Shown piece after piece: positions 1 through 5,852 of a stretch of 8,423 nucleotides of DNA. The translations under genes were made by a program, and so were the position numbers. The notes under the pieces were generated by a model. The model did not search any database. It was given only the letters and a program-made list of their open reading frames with translations, and had not been told where the DNA came from. Source of the stretch: Caldifarciminota bacterium. GTDB lineage: Bacteria > Hydrothermota > Tepidihabitantia > Tepidihabitantales > Tepidihabitantaceae. Location of the stretch: assembly GCA_011049385.1 (NCBI GenBank), contig DSBX01000165.1, positions 1-8,423 on the forward strand, written 5' to 3'. Every line of letters starts with the position of its first letter. Positions within the stretch are counted from its first letter, which is position 1.

Positions 1-240
1 GCCCCATTTGCCGACCAGGCGCAGGCCGCCCGAGTCCGAGAGGGGCGAGGCCGGTAATGGCGCGTTGATGCCCGGCATTTCCAGCCCGCGTTCATTCAGC
101 CAGCGGCCCCGGAGCCGCGGATGCACCCGGCTCAGCGAATCCATCACCGCCTCGTGCGCGGCAAAGTCGGGCGTCCGGGCCTGCCCGGCCCCGAGCGCAA
201 GCATCCCCACCAACCCGAGAAGAAAGATGGTTCCTTTCAT
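1..240 (-). CDS. N-terminal fragment of a secreted protein, cut by the window edge
   Basis: An open frame of 80 codons starts with ATG at 240 and runs leftward off the window without a stop. The first 20 or so residues form a signal peptide: MKGTIF, then a hydrophobic core LLGLVGMLALGAG, then a small-residue cleavage region around GQA-RT. The mature part begins with a charged stretch (residues 22-54). It then has a Pro/Ser-rich linker (about 55-68) and ends at LRLVGKWG, which could be the first strand of a repeat domain such as a beta-propeller; that last point is a guess from the look of the motif. A near-consensus promoter ends only 6 bp before the ATG, which supports both the start and the strand. 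There is no Shine-Dalgarno sequence. The function is unknown; export from the cytoplasm is the only confident statement. It is divergent from the phosphate transporter gene. Confidence 0.72.
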   Translation of the reverse strand, partial: MKGTIFLLGLVGMLALGAGQARTPDFAAHEAVMDSLSRVHPRLRGRWLNERGLEMPGINAPLPASPLSDSGGLRLVGKWG

Positions 241-246
241 ACCGAG

Positions 247-275
247 ATTGTCCGCCCGGCGTCGCTTTCTGTCAA
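247..275 (-). promoter_or_regulatory. Sigma70-type promoter of the secreted-protein gene, leaderless
   Basis: Read on the minus strand, a perfect -35 box TTGACA (275-270) is followed by a 17-bp spacer and a -10 box GACAAT (252-247). Only 6 nt separate the -10 box from the ATG at 240, so transcription should start at or next to the start codon and give a leaderless mRNA. This agrees with the lack of a ribosome binding site. Start-site mapping has not been seen; the call rests on the boxes and spacing. Confidence 0.65.
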
Positions 276-396
276 GCGTCGAAAGAGCAACCGCCGATGG
301 ACGCCGAGGGGAGGGAGGAAGCAGCCGCCGGCTGGGTTCTTCACGCCCGAAACCTTGGGGACCGCCCCAGGATTTGCCGGAGCGAATCCCGGAAAA

Positions 397-440
397 GGAC
401 AGTCCCCGGTTTCGCCGAAGCCGCCGACGGACGCGGCGGC
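397..440. repeat. Extragenic hairpin unit upstream of the phosphate operon
   Basis: A short palindrome GGAC-A-GTCC (397-405) abuts a hairpin with arms 407-413 and 417-423 (7 bp, one G-T pair, 3-nt loop). A third stem follows, GCCGCCG (420-426) with CGGCGGC (434-440) and a 7-nt loop. The arrangement, a GGAC/GTCC palindrome followed at once by a second hairpin, matches the two units in the 2307-2424 gap. The last stem ends exactly where the -35 box of the downstream gene begins. This is probably a REP-like element; a regulatory role is only possible. Confidence 0.5.
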
Positions 441-468
441 TTGACCCCGGCCACCGCTTCTTTAGACT
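441..468 (+). promoter_or_regulatory. Likely promoter of the Na+/phosphate transporter gene
   Basis: TTGACC (441-446) is followed by a 16-bp spacer and TAGACT (463-468). Nine nt then lead to the ATG at 478. This again predicts a leaderless or nearly leaderless transcript, as for the divergent gene at 240. The -35 box matches consensus at 5 of 6 positions and the -10 box at 4 of 6. No Shine-Dalgarno sequence lies before the ATG. Confidence 0.55.
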
Positions 469-477
469 CGGTCGCCG

Positions 478-1575
478 ATGAAACTGCCCGACCTGCGGAA
501 ACTGCCGGCACCGGTCCGGATCGCGCTCTTTCTCGTCGCCCTCTACGCCTTCCTGCTCTCCATCGAACTGCTCGGCGCCGGCTTCAAGAGCCTCGGCGGC
601 GGGTTCGCGAAGACGCTGTTCAGCCTGACCGCGGCCCCGATCGCCGGCCTGTTCGTGGGCATCCTCGCCACCGCCGTCTGCCAGAGTTCGTCCTCGACGA
701 CTTCGGTCGTCGTCGGCCTGGTCGCCGCCGGCCAGCTCGACATCCGGGTCGCCATCCCGGTCGTGATGGGCGCGAACATCGGCACCACCGTCACCAATTT
801 CCTCGTCTCCTTCGGGCTCGTCGCCCGACGCCAGGAATTCGAGCGCGCGTTCTCGACCTCGATAATGCACGACGTCTTCAACATCCTGTCCGTCGCCCTG
901 CTCCTGCCGCTGGAGACCGCGTTCCGCCCGCTCGAACGCTCCTCGGCCTGGCTCGCCCGGGCCTTTGCCGGCGTCGGCGGGCTGAACTTCGCCAGCCCGC
1001 TCAAGCTCGCCACCCGGCCCGTCGTCGAGTTTCTTGCCGGTCTCGCCCGCGGCTTCGAATGGGCCCTGCTGGTGCTGGCGCTGGTCCTGCTCTTCACCGC
1101 GCTCAAGCTGATGATGGACCTGATGCGCTCGCTCATCAGCGGCCGGGTCGAGCTGGTCATTGACCGCTACCTGTTCGGCAATGCCGCCCGGGCCTTCGCG
1201 GTCGGGCTGCTCTTCACGATGCTCATCCAGTCCAGCTCGGCGACGATGGCGATTGCGGTGCCGCTGGCCGGCGCCGGCATCCTTACCCTCCGCCAGCTCT
1301 TTCCCTACGCGCTCGGCACCAATGTCGGCACGACGATAACCGCCAACCTCGCCGCGCTCGTCACCGGCAACATCGCCGCGGTCCAGGTCGCCTTCGTCCA
1401 CCTGCTTTTCAACGTCTTCGGGGTCGCGGTCTGGTTCCCGCTCCGCGCCCTCCCGCTCGCGCTCACCCGCATCATCGGCGGTTTCTGCGCCCGGCACCGG
1501 GTGTTCTCGGTGCTGTTCGTCCTGCTGGTCTTCTTTGCGATTCCGCTGGTGACGGTTATACTCTTGAGGAGATGA
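478..1575 (+). CDS. Na+/phosphate cotransporter (NptA/SLC34-like), transporter part only
   Basis: A 365-residue integral membrane protein that should import inorganic phosphate with sodium. The two inverted halves typical of the Na/Pi cotransporter family are clear. Half one has QSSSSTT (69-75) followed by GANIGTTVTN (98-107). Half two has QSSSATM (251-257) followed by GTNVGTTITAN (280-290). The QSSS loops form the substrate/sodium site in this family. Matching HDVFN (131-135) and HLLFN (308-312) follow in each half, a further sign of internal duplication. Hydrophobic segments lie at about 13-35, 52-68, 76-115, 133-150, 190-215, 236-275, 285-325 and 342-363. Many bacterial members carry a C-terminal PhoU domain and run well over 500 residues. 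Here the protein stops after the membrane part, and PhoU is encoded by the next gene 4 nt downstream. The ATG at 478 is chosen because the promoter ends just before it. Confidence 0.93.
   Translation: MKLPDLRKLPAPVRIALFLVALYAFLLSIELLGAGFKSLGGGFAKTLFSLTAAPIAGLFVGILATAVCQSSSSTTSVVVGLVAAGQLDIRVAIPVVMGANIGTTVTNFLVSFGLVARRQEFERAFSTSIMHDVFNILSVALLLPLETAFRPLERSSAWLARAFAGVGGLNFASPLKLATRPVVEFLAGLARGFEWALLVLALVLLFTALKLMMDLMRSLISGRVELVIDRYLFGNAARAFAVGLLFTMLIQSSSATMAIAVPLAGAGILTLRQLFPYALGTNVGTTITANLAALVTGNIAAVQVAFVHLLFNVFGVAVWFPLRALPLALTRIIGGFCARHRVFSVLFVLLVFFAIPLVTVILLRR
1566..1571 (+). promoter_or_regulatory. Ribosome binding site of the PhoU-like gene
   Basis: GAGGAG lies 8 nt before the ATG at 1580, inside the last codons of the transporter gene. 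It fixes the start and indicates that the two genes are translated from one mRNA. Confidence 0.8.
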
Positions 1576-1579
1576 CACC

Positions 1580-2260
1580 ATGCTGTTGACCGACATCCTG
1601 AAGCTGTGGCAGAAGACGACCGGCCTCGTCGGCAAGGCCAACGATGAATGCGTGACGATGCTCCGCACCGGCCACCGGATGTTCGAATACTCGCTCGACG
1701 TCCTGCTCGAAAACGGCTGTGAGACCGAGGACATCTACGCGTTGGACCGGACCCTCAACCACGGCGAAATCCGGGTCCGCCGGATGATTGTCGAGCATCT
1801 CGCCGTCAACCCGCAGGAAGACCCGGTGTCGGCGCTGTTCCTCGCCTCGATCGTCGGCGACATCGAACGCATCGGCGACTACTGCAAGAACGTGCTCGAA
1901 CTGGCCCACCACTACCCGGAGAAACTCGAGGGCCCCTACATTGACCGCATCCGGAACATCCGCCTGGACGTCACGAAGCTGTTCGAGGACACCATCAAGG
2001 CGTTCGAGGCGGGCGACGCCGAACTGGCCCGGGACGTGATGATGCGCCACGCCGAAATCGCCCGGACCTGTGACGGCATCACCGACCGCCTGCTGGCCGA
2101 AACCGAGATGCCCGGCCGCAAGGCGGTCATCCGGGCTCTGCTCCTGCGTTTCGTCAAGCGCGTCTCGGCCCACCTGAAGAACGTCGCCTCGTCGCTGGTG
2201 AACCCGTACCACAAGCTCGGCTATAAGCCCGACGGCACGCCCGACGACCCGGACGAGTGA
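1580..2260 (+). CDS. PhoU-domain protein, partner of the phosphate transporter
   Basis: A 226-residue, soluble, all-helical protein of the PhoU family, which restrains phosphate uptake and signalling in the cytoplasm. The first three-helix repeat is well preserved. ALDRTLN (54-60) and the VRRMIVEHL segment (66-74) lead to DIERIGDYCKN (94-104), which holds the E96-x3-D100 metal-binding motif. In the second repeat the equivalent helix reads FVKRVSAHLKN (191-201). The usual Glu and Asp are replaced by Lys193 and Ala197, so a second metal cluster is unlikely. The C-terminus is a short acidic, Pro-rich tail. The gene starts 4 nt after the transporter stop behind a good Shine-Dalgarno sequence, so the two form an operon. 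It most likely replaces the C-terminal PhoU domain fused to many Na/Pi transporters. No PstSCAB or PhoR gene is in view, so a link to the Pst system cannot be claimed. Confidence 0.9.
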   Translation: MLLTDILKLWQKTTGLVGKANDECVTMLRTGHRMFEYSLDVLLENGCETEDIYALDRTLNHGEIRVRRMIVEHLAVNPQEDPVSALFLASIVGDIERIGDYCKNVLELAHHYPEKLEGPYIDRIRNIRLDVTKLFEDTIKAFEAGDAELARDVMMRHAEIARTCDGITDRLLAETEMPGRKAVIRALLLRFVKRVSAHLKNVASSLVNPYHKLGYKPDGTPDDPDE

Positions 2261-2306
2261 CCCGCGCACCGAGCTTCCGCCTCACCACCGCCCTTCCCGG
2301 GAATCA

Positions 2307-2424
2307 GGGGACACGGTCCCCGGCGCTTTGCGCCGGGAGTCCTTCGGAGACGGGAAGAACTGCCCCTTTCCTGTTCGCGCCTTGGGCCTTGGGACACGGT
2401 CCCAGTTCCGCAGACGGAACTGGG
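2307..2424. repeat. Two extragenic double-hairpin units between the PhoU-like and CDF genes
   Basis: Unit one: GGGGAC-ACG-GTCCCC (2307-2321) overlaps the stem CCCGGCGC-TTT-GCGCCGGG (2319-2337). Unit two: TGGGAC-ACG-GTCCCA (2390-2404) overlaps the stem CCCAGTTCCG-CAGA-CGGAACTGGG (2401-2424). In each unit the CCC of the first palindrome also starts the second stem, so the two folds compete. The core GGGACACGGTCCC occurs in both units 83 bp apart; a shorter GGAC/GTCC form lies at 397-405. This fills most of the gap between the genes. It looks like a REP-like mobile or dispersed element. Termination or attenuation is possible, but no T-run follows any stem. Confidence 0.6.
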
Positions 2425-2465
2425 TCATGTCCCGCGGCCCGGTCATTTCCCCGATTCCTTCCGCT

Positions 2466-3365
2466 GTGAGCCACGACCACTCTCACGACCACGCCCGCCA
2501 GGGCAGAAGCCTGTTGCTCGCCATCGCCCTCAACCTCGGCTTCGCGGTCGCCGAACTCATCTTCGGCCTCATCGCCAATTCGCTGGTGCTGGTCGCCGAC
2601 GCGGTCCACGATGCCGGCGACGCGGTCGCGCTCGGGCTTTCCTGGTTCGGACTGCGGATGTCGCGGCGCAGGCCGAACGCCCGCCGCACTTTCGGCTACC
2701 GCAAGGTCCGGATTCTCACCGCCTTCATCAACGCCTTGTTCCTCTTCGGCGTGACCGCCTTCATCGTCCGGGCCGCGATCGCGCGGATGATGAACCCGGA
2801 GCCGGTGCAGAGCACTGTCCTGATCGTGATGGCGGTGGTCGGGCTCTTCGTCAACGGCGCGGCGGTGCTCCTGCTCCGGCGCGACCGCCGGAGCCTGAAC
2901 ATCCGGGCCGCGCTCTGGCATATGCTCGAGGATTTCCTCGGCTGGGTCGCGGTGCTCACCGGCGGCATCGTCATCCGGCTCACCGGCTGGTACATCATTG
3001 ACCAGATCCTGTCGCTCGTGGTCAGCGCGTTCGTGCTCCGGGGCGCGTGGAGCGTGTTCCGCGAGGCGACGAGCATCCTGATTGACTCGACGCCGAAGGA
3101 CCTCGACTTCGCCGCGGTGCGCGAGCGCATCCTGTCCTTCGACCCGGACATCACCGGCATTCACGACCTGCACATCTGGACCCTGGGTGAGGAGGAGCGG
3201 GCGCTGTCCGCCCACCTGGTCGTGCCGGACCGGCCGCTGTCGAGCTTCTACCCGATGCTCTGCCGGCTCGAAGCCGAGCTGGCGGCGCGGTTCCGCATTG
3301 ACCACGTCACGCTCGAACTCGAATGCGACAAGTGCAAGTCGAACGGTAAGGTCTGTCTGGACTAG
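2466..3365 (+). CDS. Cation diffusion facilitator (CzcD/ZitB-like), zinc-type metal exporter
   Basis: A 299-residue inner-membrane protein that exports divalent metal, probably Zn2+, in exchange for protons. From this start it has a His-rich N-terminus (HDHSHDH, residues 3-9) and six membrane segments at about 15-35, 38-60, 83-103, 115-136, 155-172 and 178-196. HxxxD occurs in TM2 (H48, D52) and HxxxD in TM5 (H152, D156). That 2H2D tetrahedral site is usual for zinc-transporting members. The cytoplasmic C-terminal domain (about 205-287) carries the family motif HDLHIWTL (233-240). The last residues hold C287-x2-C290-x6-C297, a possible extra metal site. The start is uncertain. GTG at 2466 gives the classic SHDHSHDH N-terminus. 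ATG at 2427 would add 13 residues, and TTG at 2328 would run through the hairpin repeats. None has a good Shine-Dalgarno sequence. The stop overlaps the converging ddl stop. Confidence 0.93.
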   Translation: MSHDHSHDHARQGRSLLLAIALNLGFAVAELIFGLIANSLVLVADAVHDAGDAVALGLSWFGLRMSRRRPNARRTFGYRKVRILTAFINALFLFGVTAFIVRAAIARMMNPEPVQSTVLIVMAVVGLFVNGAAVLLLRRDRRSLNIRAALWHMLEDFLGWVAVLTGGIVIRLTGWYIIDQILSLVVSAFVLRGAWSVFREATSILIDSTPKDLDFAAVRERILSFDPDITGIHDLHIWTLGEEERALSAHLVVPDRPLSSFYPMLCRLEAELAARFRIDHVTLELECDKCKSNGKVCLD

Positions 3366-4309
3366 CGCCCGAGCGCGCCGGCGAGAATCCTGAGCACCAG
3401 CTCGTCGTAGCCGATGCCGGCCGCGGCCGCCTCGGCCGGCAGGTCGGAGATGTCCGTCATCCCGGGCAGGGTGTTGACTTCGAGCACCCGGGGCCGGCGC
3501 CCCGCCTCGATGATGAAGTCCACCCGCGAGAGGTCGCGACAGCCGAGCAAATCGTGCGCGCGCAGGGCAAGCTCGCCGACGCGCCGGGCGACCCGCGGCG
3601 CGAGCCGGGCCGGGAGGATGAACTCGGTCGCGCCCCTGGTGTACTTGGCCTTGTAGTCGTAGAACGCCCGCCGCTTCGGCACCAGTTCGAGTATCGGCAG
3701 GACCTCGCGCCCGACGATGCCCACCGTCGCTTCCATCCCGGGCACGAACCGTTCGAGCAGGATGTCGCCGTGCCGCCGCGCGCGCCGGCAGGCCGCAAGC
3801 GCGCCGCGCGGGCCGCGGAGGATTTCCACCCCGACGCTCGAACCCTCGGCCGCCGGCTTGACCACCATCGGGAACCCAAACGCCCGCTCCGCCCGGCCCA
3901 GCGCCGCGGCCGGGTCCTCGCCCGGACCGGGCGCGACGAACTCCGGCGTCGGTATCCCGGCCCGCTCGAACAGCGTCTTGCTCAGCCGCTTGTCCATCCC
4001 GACCGCGGACGCGGCCACGCCCGAGCCGGTGTAGGGAATGCCGGCCAGTTCGAGGAAGCCCTGGATCGTGCCGTCCTCGCCCGGCCGGCCGTGGAGCATC
4101 ACGAAGGCGAGGCCGATACCCGCCCGGGCGATGTCGGCGGCGAACTCGCGGGTAATGTCAATGCCGACCGCGTCGAACCCCTGCCGGCCGAGGGAGTCGA
4201 GCACTTTCGCCCCGGACCGGAGCGACACCTCCCGCTCCGCCGACCAGCCGCCCATCAGGACGCCGAGGCGGCGGCGCCCCAGCCGCCGCCGGGCTTCCTT
4301 CAAAGTCAT
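3362..4309 (-). CDS. ddl: D-alanine--D-alanine ligase
   Basis: A cytosolic ATP-grasp enzyme that joins two D-alanines for the peptidoglycan precursor. At 315 residues it has the usual length of bacterial Ddl. Motifs in order: GGWSAEREVSLRSG (20-33); LHGRPGEDGTIQG (72-84); MDK (105-107); VVKPAAEGSSVGV (149-161), with the ATP-binding Lys and the Ser-rich loop; FYDYKAKY (216-223), whose Tyr-containing omega loop is typical of D-Ala-D-Ala rather than D-Ala-D-Lac enzymes; RVDF (262-265), with metal ligand D264; and VLEVNTLPGMT (275-285), with E277 and N279 as metal and phosphate ligands. The ATG at 4309 follows a GGGAGGGGAG Shine-Dalgarno region by a few nt. No mur or fts gene is adjacent, so this ddl stands outside a cell-wall cluster. 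It lies downstream of nfnB on the same strand, separated by 124 bp of repeats. Whether it has its own promoter is not visible. Confidence 0.96.
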   Translation of the reverse strand: MTLKEARRRLGRRRLGVLMGGWSAEREVSLRSGAKVLDSLGRQGFDAVGIDITREFAADIARAGIGLAFVMLHGRPGEDGTIQGFLELAGIPYTGSGVAASAVGMDKRLSKTLFERAGIPTPEFVAPGPGEDPAAALGRAERAFGFPMVVKPAAEGSSVGVEILRGPRGALAACRRARRHGDILLERFVPGMEATVGIVGREVLPILELVPKRRAFYDYKAKYTRGATEFILPARLAPRVARRVGELALRAHDLLGCRDLSRVDFIIEAGRRPRVLEVNTLPGMTDISDLPAEAAAAGIGYDELVLRILAGALGR

Positions 4310-4323
4310 CGCTCCCCTCCCTT

Positions 4324-4405
4324 CCTCTCCCCGCCGGGGAGAGGATTGAGGTGAGGGGGATTGAGGCGGTCACCCTCACCCTCTCCTTCTCCCTCAAGGG
4401 AGAGG
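4324..4405. repeat. Inverted pair of CCTCTCCC/GGGAGAGG extragenic repeats
   Basis: Unit A has a perfect 9-bp stem CCTCTCCCC (4324-4332), loop GCC, GGGGAGAGG (4336-4344), followed by GGTGAGGG (4350-4357). Unit B is the same design in reverse: CCCTCACC (4373-4380), then a 9-bp stem 4386-4394 / 4397-4405 with one G-T pair. The GGTGAGGG and CCCTCACC tails pair perfectly, so the whole element can also fold into one long structure. Elements with this GGTGAGGG-plus-hairpin look are common extragenic repeats in many bacteria; the family name is not assigned here. It sits between nfnB and ddl, directly upstream of the ddl ribosome binding site. Confidence 0.65.
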
Positions 4406-4421
4406 AAGAGAGAGAAGAGAC

Positions 4422-4434
4422 ACCGGTATCCGGT
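4422..4434 (-). terminator. Weak terminator candidate at the nfnB stop
   Basis: ACCGG-TAT-CCGGT (4422-4434) is a perfect 5-bp palindrome that overlaps the nfnB stop codon. On the minus strand it is followed by a long pyrimidine tract (CT-rich, about 4401-4421) rather than a clean T-run. It could weakly end the gdhA-nfn transcript. The short stem and mixed tract make this uncertain. Confidence 0.25.
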
Positions 4435-5852
4435 CATTGTGAACCCGTCGGGTCCTGCCAGTTGCCGGTCTTCAGGTACTCGTCTATCGAGTTCGCGGCG
4501 ATCCGACCCGCGCCCATCGCCAGGATGACCGTCGCCGCGCCGGTGACGATGTCGCCGCCCGCGAATACGCCCTTCTTCGAGGTCCGGCCGGTCGCCGGGT
4601 CCACCACTATCGTCCCGCGCTTGCTCACCTCCAGCCCGGGCGTGGTCTGCGGGATGAGCGGGTTCGGGCTGTTGCCGATGGCGACGACGACGGTGTCCAC
4701 CGGGATGCGGAACTCACTGCCCTTGACCGGCACCGGCCGCCGGCGGCCGCTCGCGTCCGGCTCGCCCAGCTCCATCCGCAGGCATTCCAGCGCCTCGACC
4801 CAGCCCTGCTTGTTGGCGACGTAGCGCACCGGGTTGGTCAGGAACTCGAACCTTATGCCTTCCTGCTCGGCGTGGTGAATCTCCGCCTCCCGGGCCGGCA
4901 TCTCCTGGCGCGAGCGGCGGTAGACGATGATGGACTCCTCGGCCCCGAGCCGGAGCGCGGTCCGGGCCGAGTCCATCGCGACGTTGCCGCCGCCGATCGT
5001 CGCCACCCGCTTGCCCCGGACAATCGGCGTGTCGTACTCCGGGAACAGGTAGGCCTTCATCAGGTTCGAGCGGGTCAGGTACTCGTTGGCCGAGTAGATG
5101 CCGAGCGCGTTCTCGCCCGGCAGTTCCATGAACCAGGGCCGGCCCGCGCCGGTGCCGACGAACACCGCGTCGAAATCCTCGAGCAGTTCGGCGATGGTCC
5201 GGGTCATCCCGACCACGAAATTCGTGACCAGCTTCGCGCCCGTGTCGCGGATGAAGTTGACCTCCCGCTCGACAATGCTCTTGGGCAGGCGGAACTCCGG
5301 GATGCCGTAGACCAGCACCCCACCCGGCGCGTGCAGGGCCTCGAAGACCGTCACCTCGTGACCGAACTTGAGGCAGTCGCCCGCCACCGTCAGCCCGGCC
5401 GGCCCGGCGCCGATGACCGCAACCTTCCTGCCGGTCGGCGGCAGTTTCTCGCACATCACGCACTCGTTCTGCTCCGCCTCCCAGTCGGCGATGAACCGTT
5501 CGAGGTTGCCGATTGCCACCGGCTCCATCTTCTTCGCCAGCACGCACTCGCCCTCGCACTGGGTCTCCTGCGGGCAGACCCGGCCGCAGATGGCGGGCAG
5601 GACGTTGGTCCGCTTCATCACCGTCATCGCGTCCCAGAGCCTGCCTTCGGCGATCGCGCCGATGAAGCCGGGGATGTCCACTTCGACCGGGCACCCATTC
5701 ACGCAGGTCGGCTTCTTACAGCGCAGACAGCGCTGGGCCTCGGCGGCCGCCTCCTCGGGCGAGTAGCCGTGCGGGACTTCGTCGAAGTTGCGGGCGCGGA
5801 CCCCGGGGTCCTGCTCGCGCATCGGCGTCCTGGTCGGCGCGGGCTTAGCCAT
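4434..5852 (-). CDS. nfnB: NfnB: large subunit of the NADH-dependent reduced ferredoxin:NADP+ oxidoreductase
   Basis: The 472-residue large subunit of the bifurcating NfnAB transhydrogenase. It carries the NADPH site, the bifurcating FAD and two [4Fe-4S] clusters. The N-terminal GltD-like cluster domain has C42-x2-C45-x4-C50-x3-C54 and C89-x3-C93-x5-C99-x3-C103; the PQETQCEG segment contains E96, a candidate for the Glu cluster ligand reported in Nfn. The FAD Rossmann motif is GAGPAGL (148-154), the NADP(H) motif GGGNVAMD (287-294), and the C-terminal FAD motif AGGDIVTGAATVILAMGAG (431-449). The family length is about 470. ATG at 5852 is preferred over an upstream GTG at 5873 because AGGAGG (5864-5859) lies 6 nt before it. 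The first codons overlap the nfnA stop by 8 nt. An extra CVMC (131-134) before the FAD domain is unusual. A plain glutamate synthase small subunit is the alternative, but no gltB is present and nfnA is adjacent. Confidence 0.92.
   Translation of the reverse strand: MAKPAPTRTPMREQDPGVRARNFDEVPHGYSPEEAAAEAQRCLRCKKPTCVNGCPVEVDIPGFIGAIAEGRLWDAMTVMKRTNVLPAICGRVCPQETQCEGECVLAKKMEPVAIGNLERFIADWEAEQNECVMCEKLPPTGRKVAVIGAGPAGLTVAGDCLKFGHEVTVFEALHAPGGVLVYGIPEFRLPKSIVEREVNFIRDTGAKLVTNFVVGMTRTIAELLEDFDAVFVGTGAGRPWFMELPGENALGIYSANEYLTRSNLMKAYLFPEYDTPIVRGKRVATIGGGNVAMDSARTALRLGAEESIIVYRRSRQEMPAREAEIHHAEQEGIRFEFLTNPVRYVANKQGWVEALECLRMELGEPDASGRRRPVPVKGSEFRIPVDTVVVAIGNSPNPLIPQTTPGLEVSKRGTIVVDPATGRTSKKGVFAGGDIVTGAATVILAMGAGRIAANSIDEYLKTGNWQDPTGSQ

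Noticed and set aside
8..481. Plus-strand open frame of 157 codons at the left end
   Set aside because: It is basic, Arg/Pro/Ser-rich and low in hydrophobic residues, as expected of a shadow frame in GC-rich DNA. It runs through both divergent promoters and opposes a minus-strand frame with a real signal peptide.
2328..2465. N-terminal extension of the CDF protein from TTG 2328
   Set aside because: The extra 46 residues would be encoded by the hairpin repeats and have no family counterpart. The GTG at 2466 gives the usual His-rich CDF start. The ATG at 2427 remains possible.
2304..3305. Long minus-strand open frame opposite the CDF gene
   Set aside because: The translation is rich in Arg, Glu, Asp and His with no recognisable domain, and it is the mirror of a clear membrane transporter. 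GC-rich third positions commonly leave such antisense frames open.
4434..5852. Glutamate synthase small subunit (gltD) as the identity of this gene
   Set aside because: The protein shares the GltD fold, but no glutamate synthase large-subunit gene is present. It overlaps an nfnA gene in the standard Nfn order, which favours the Nfn large subunit.
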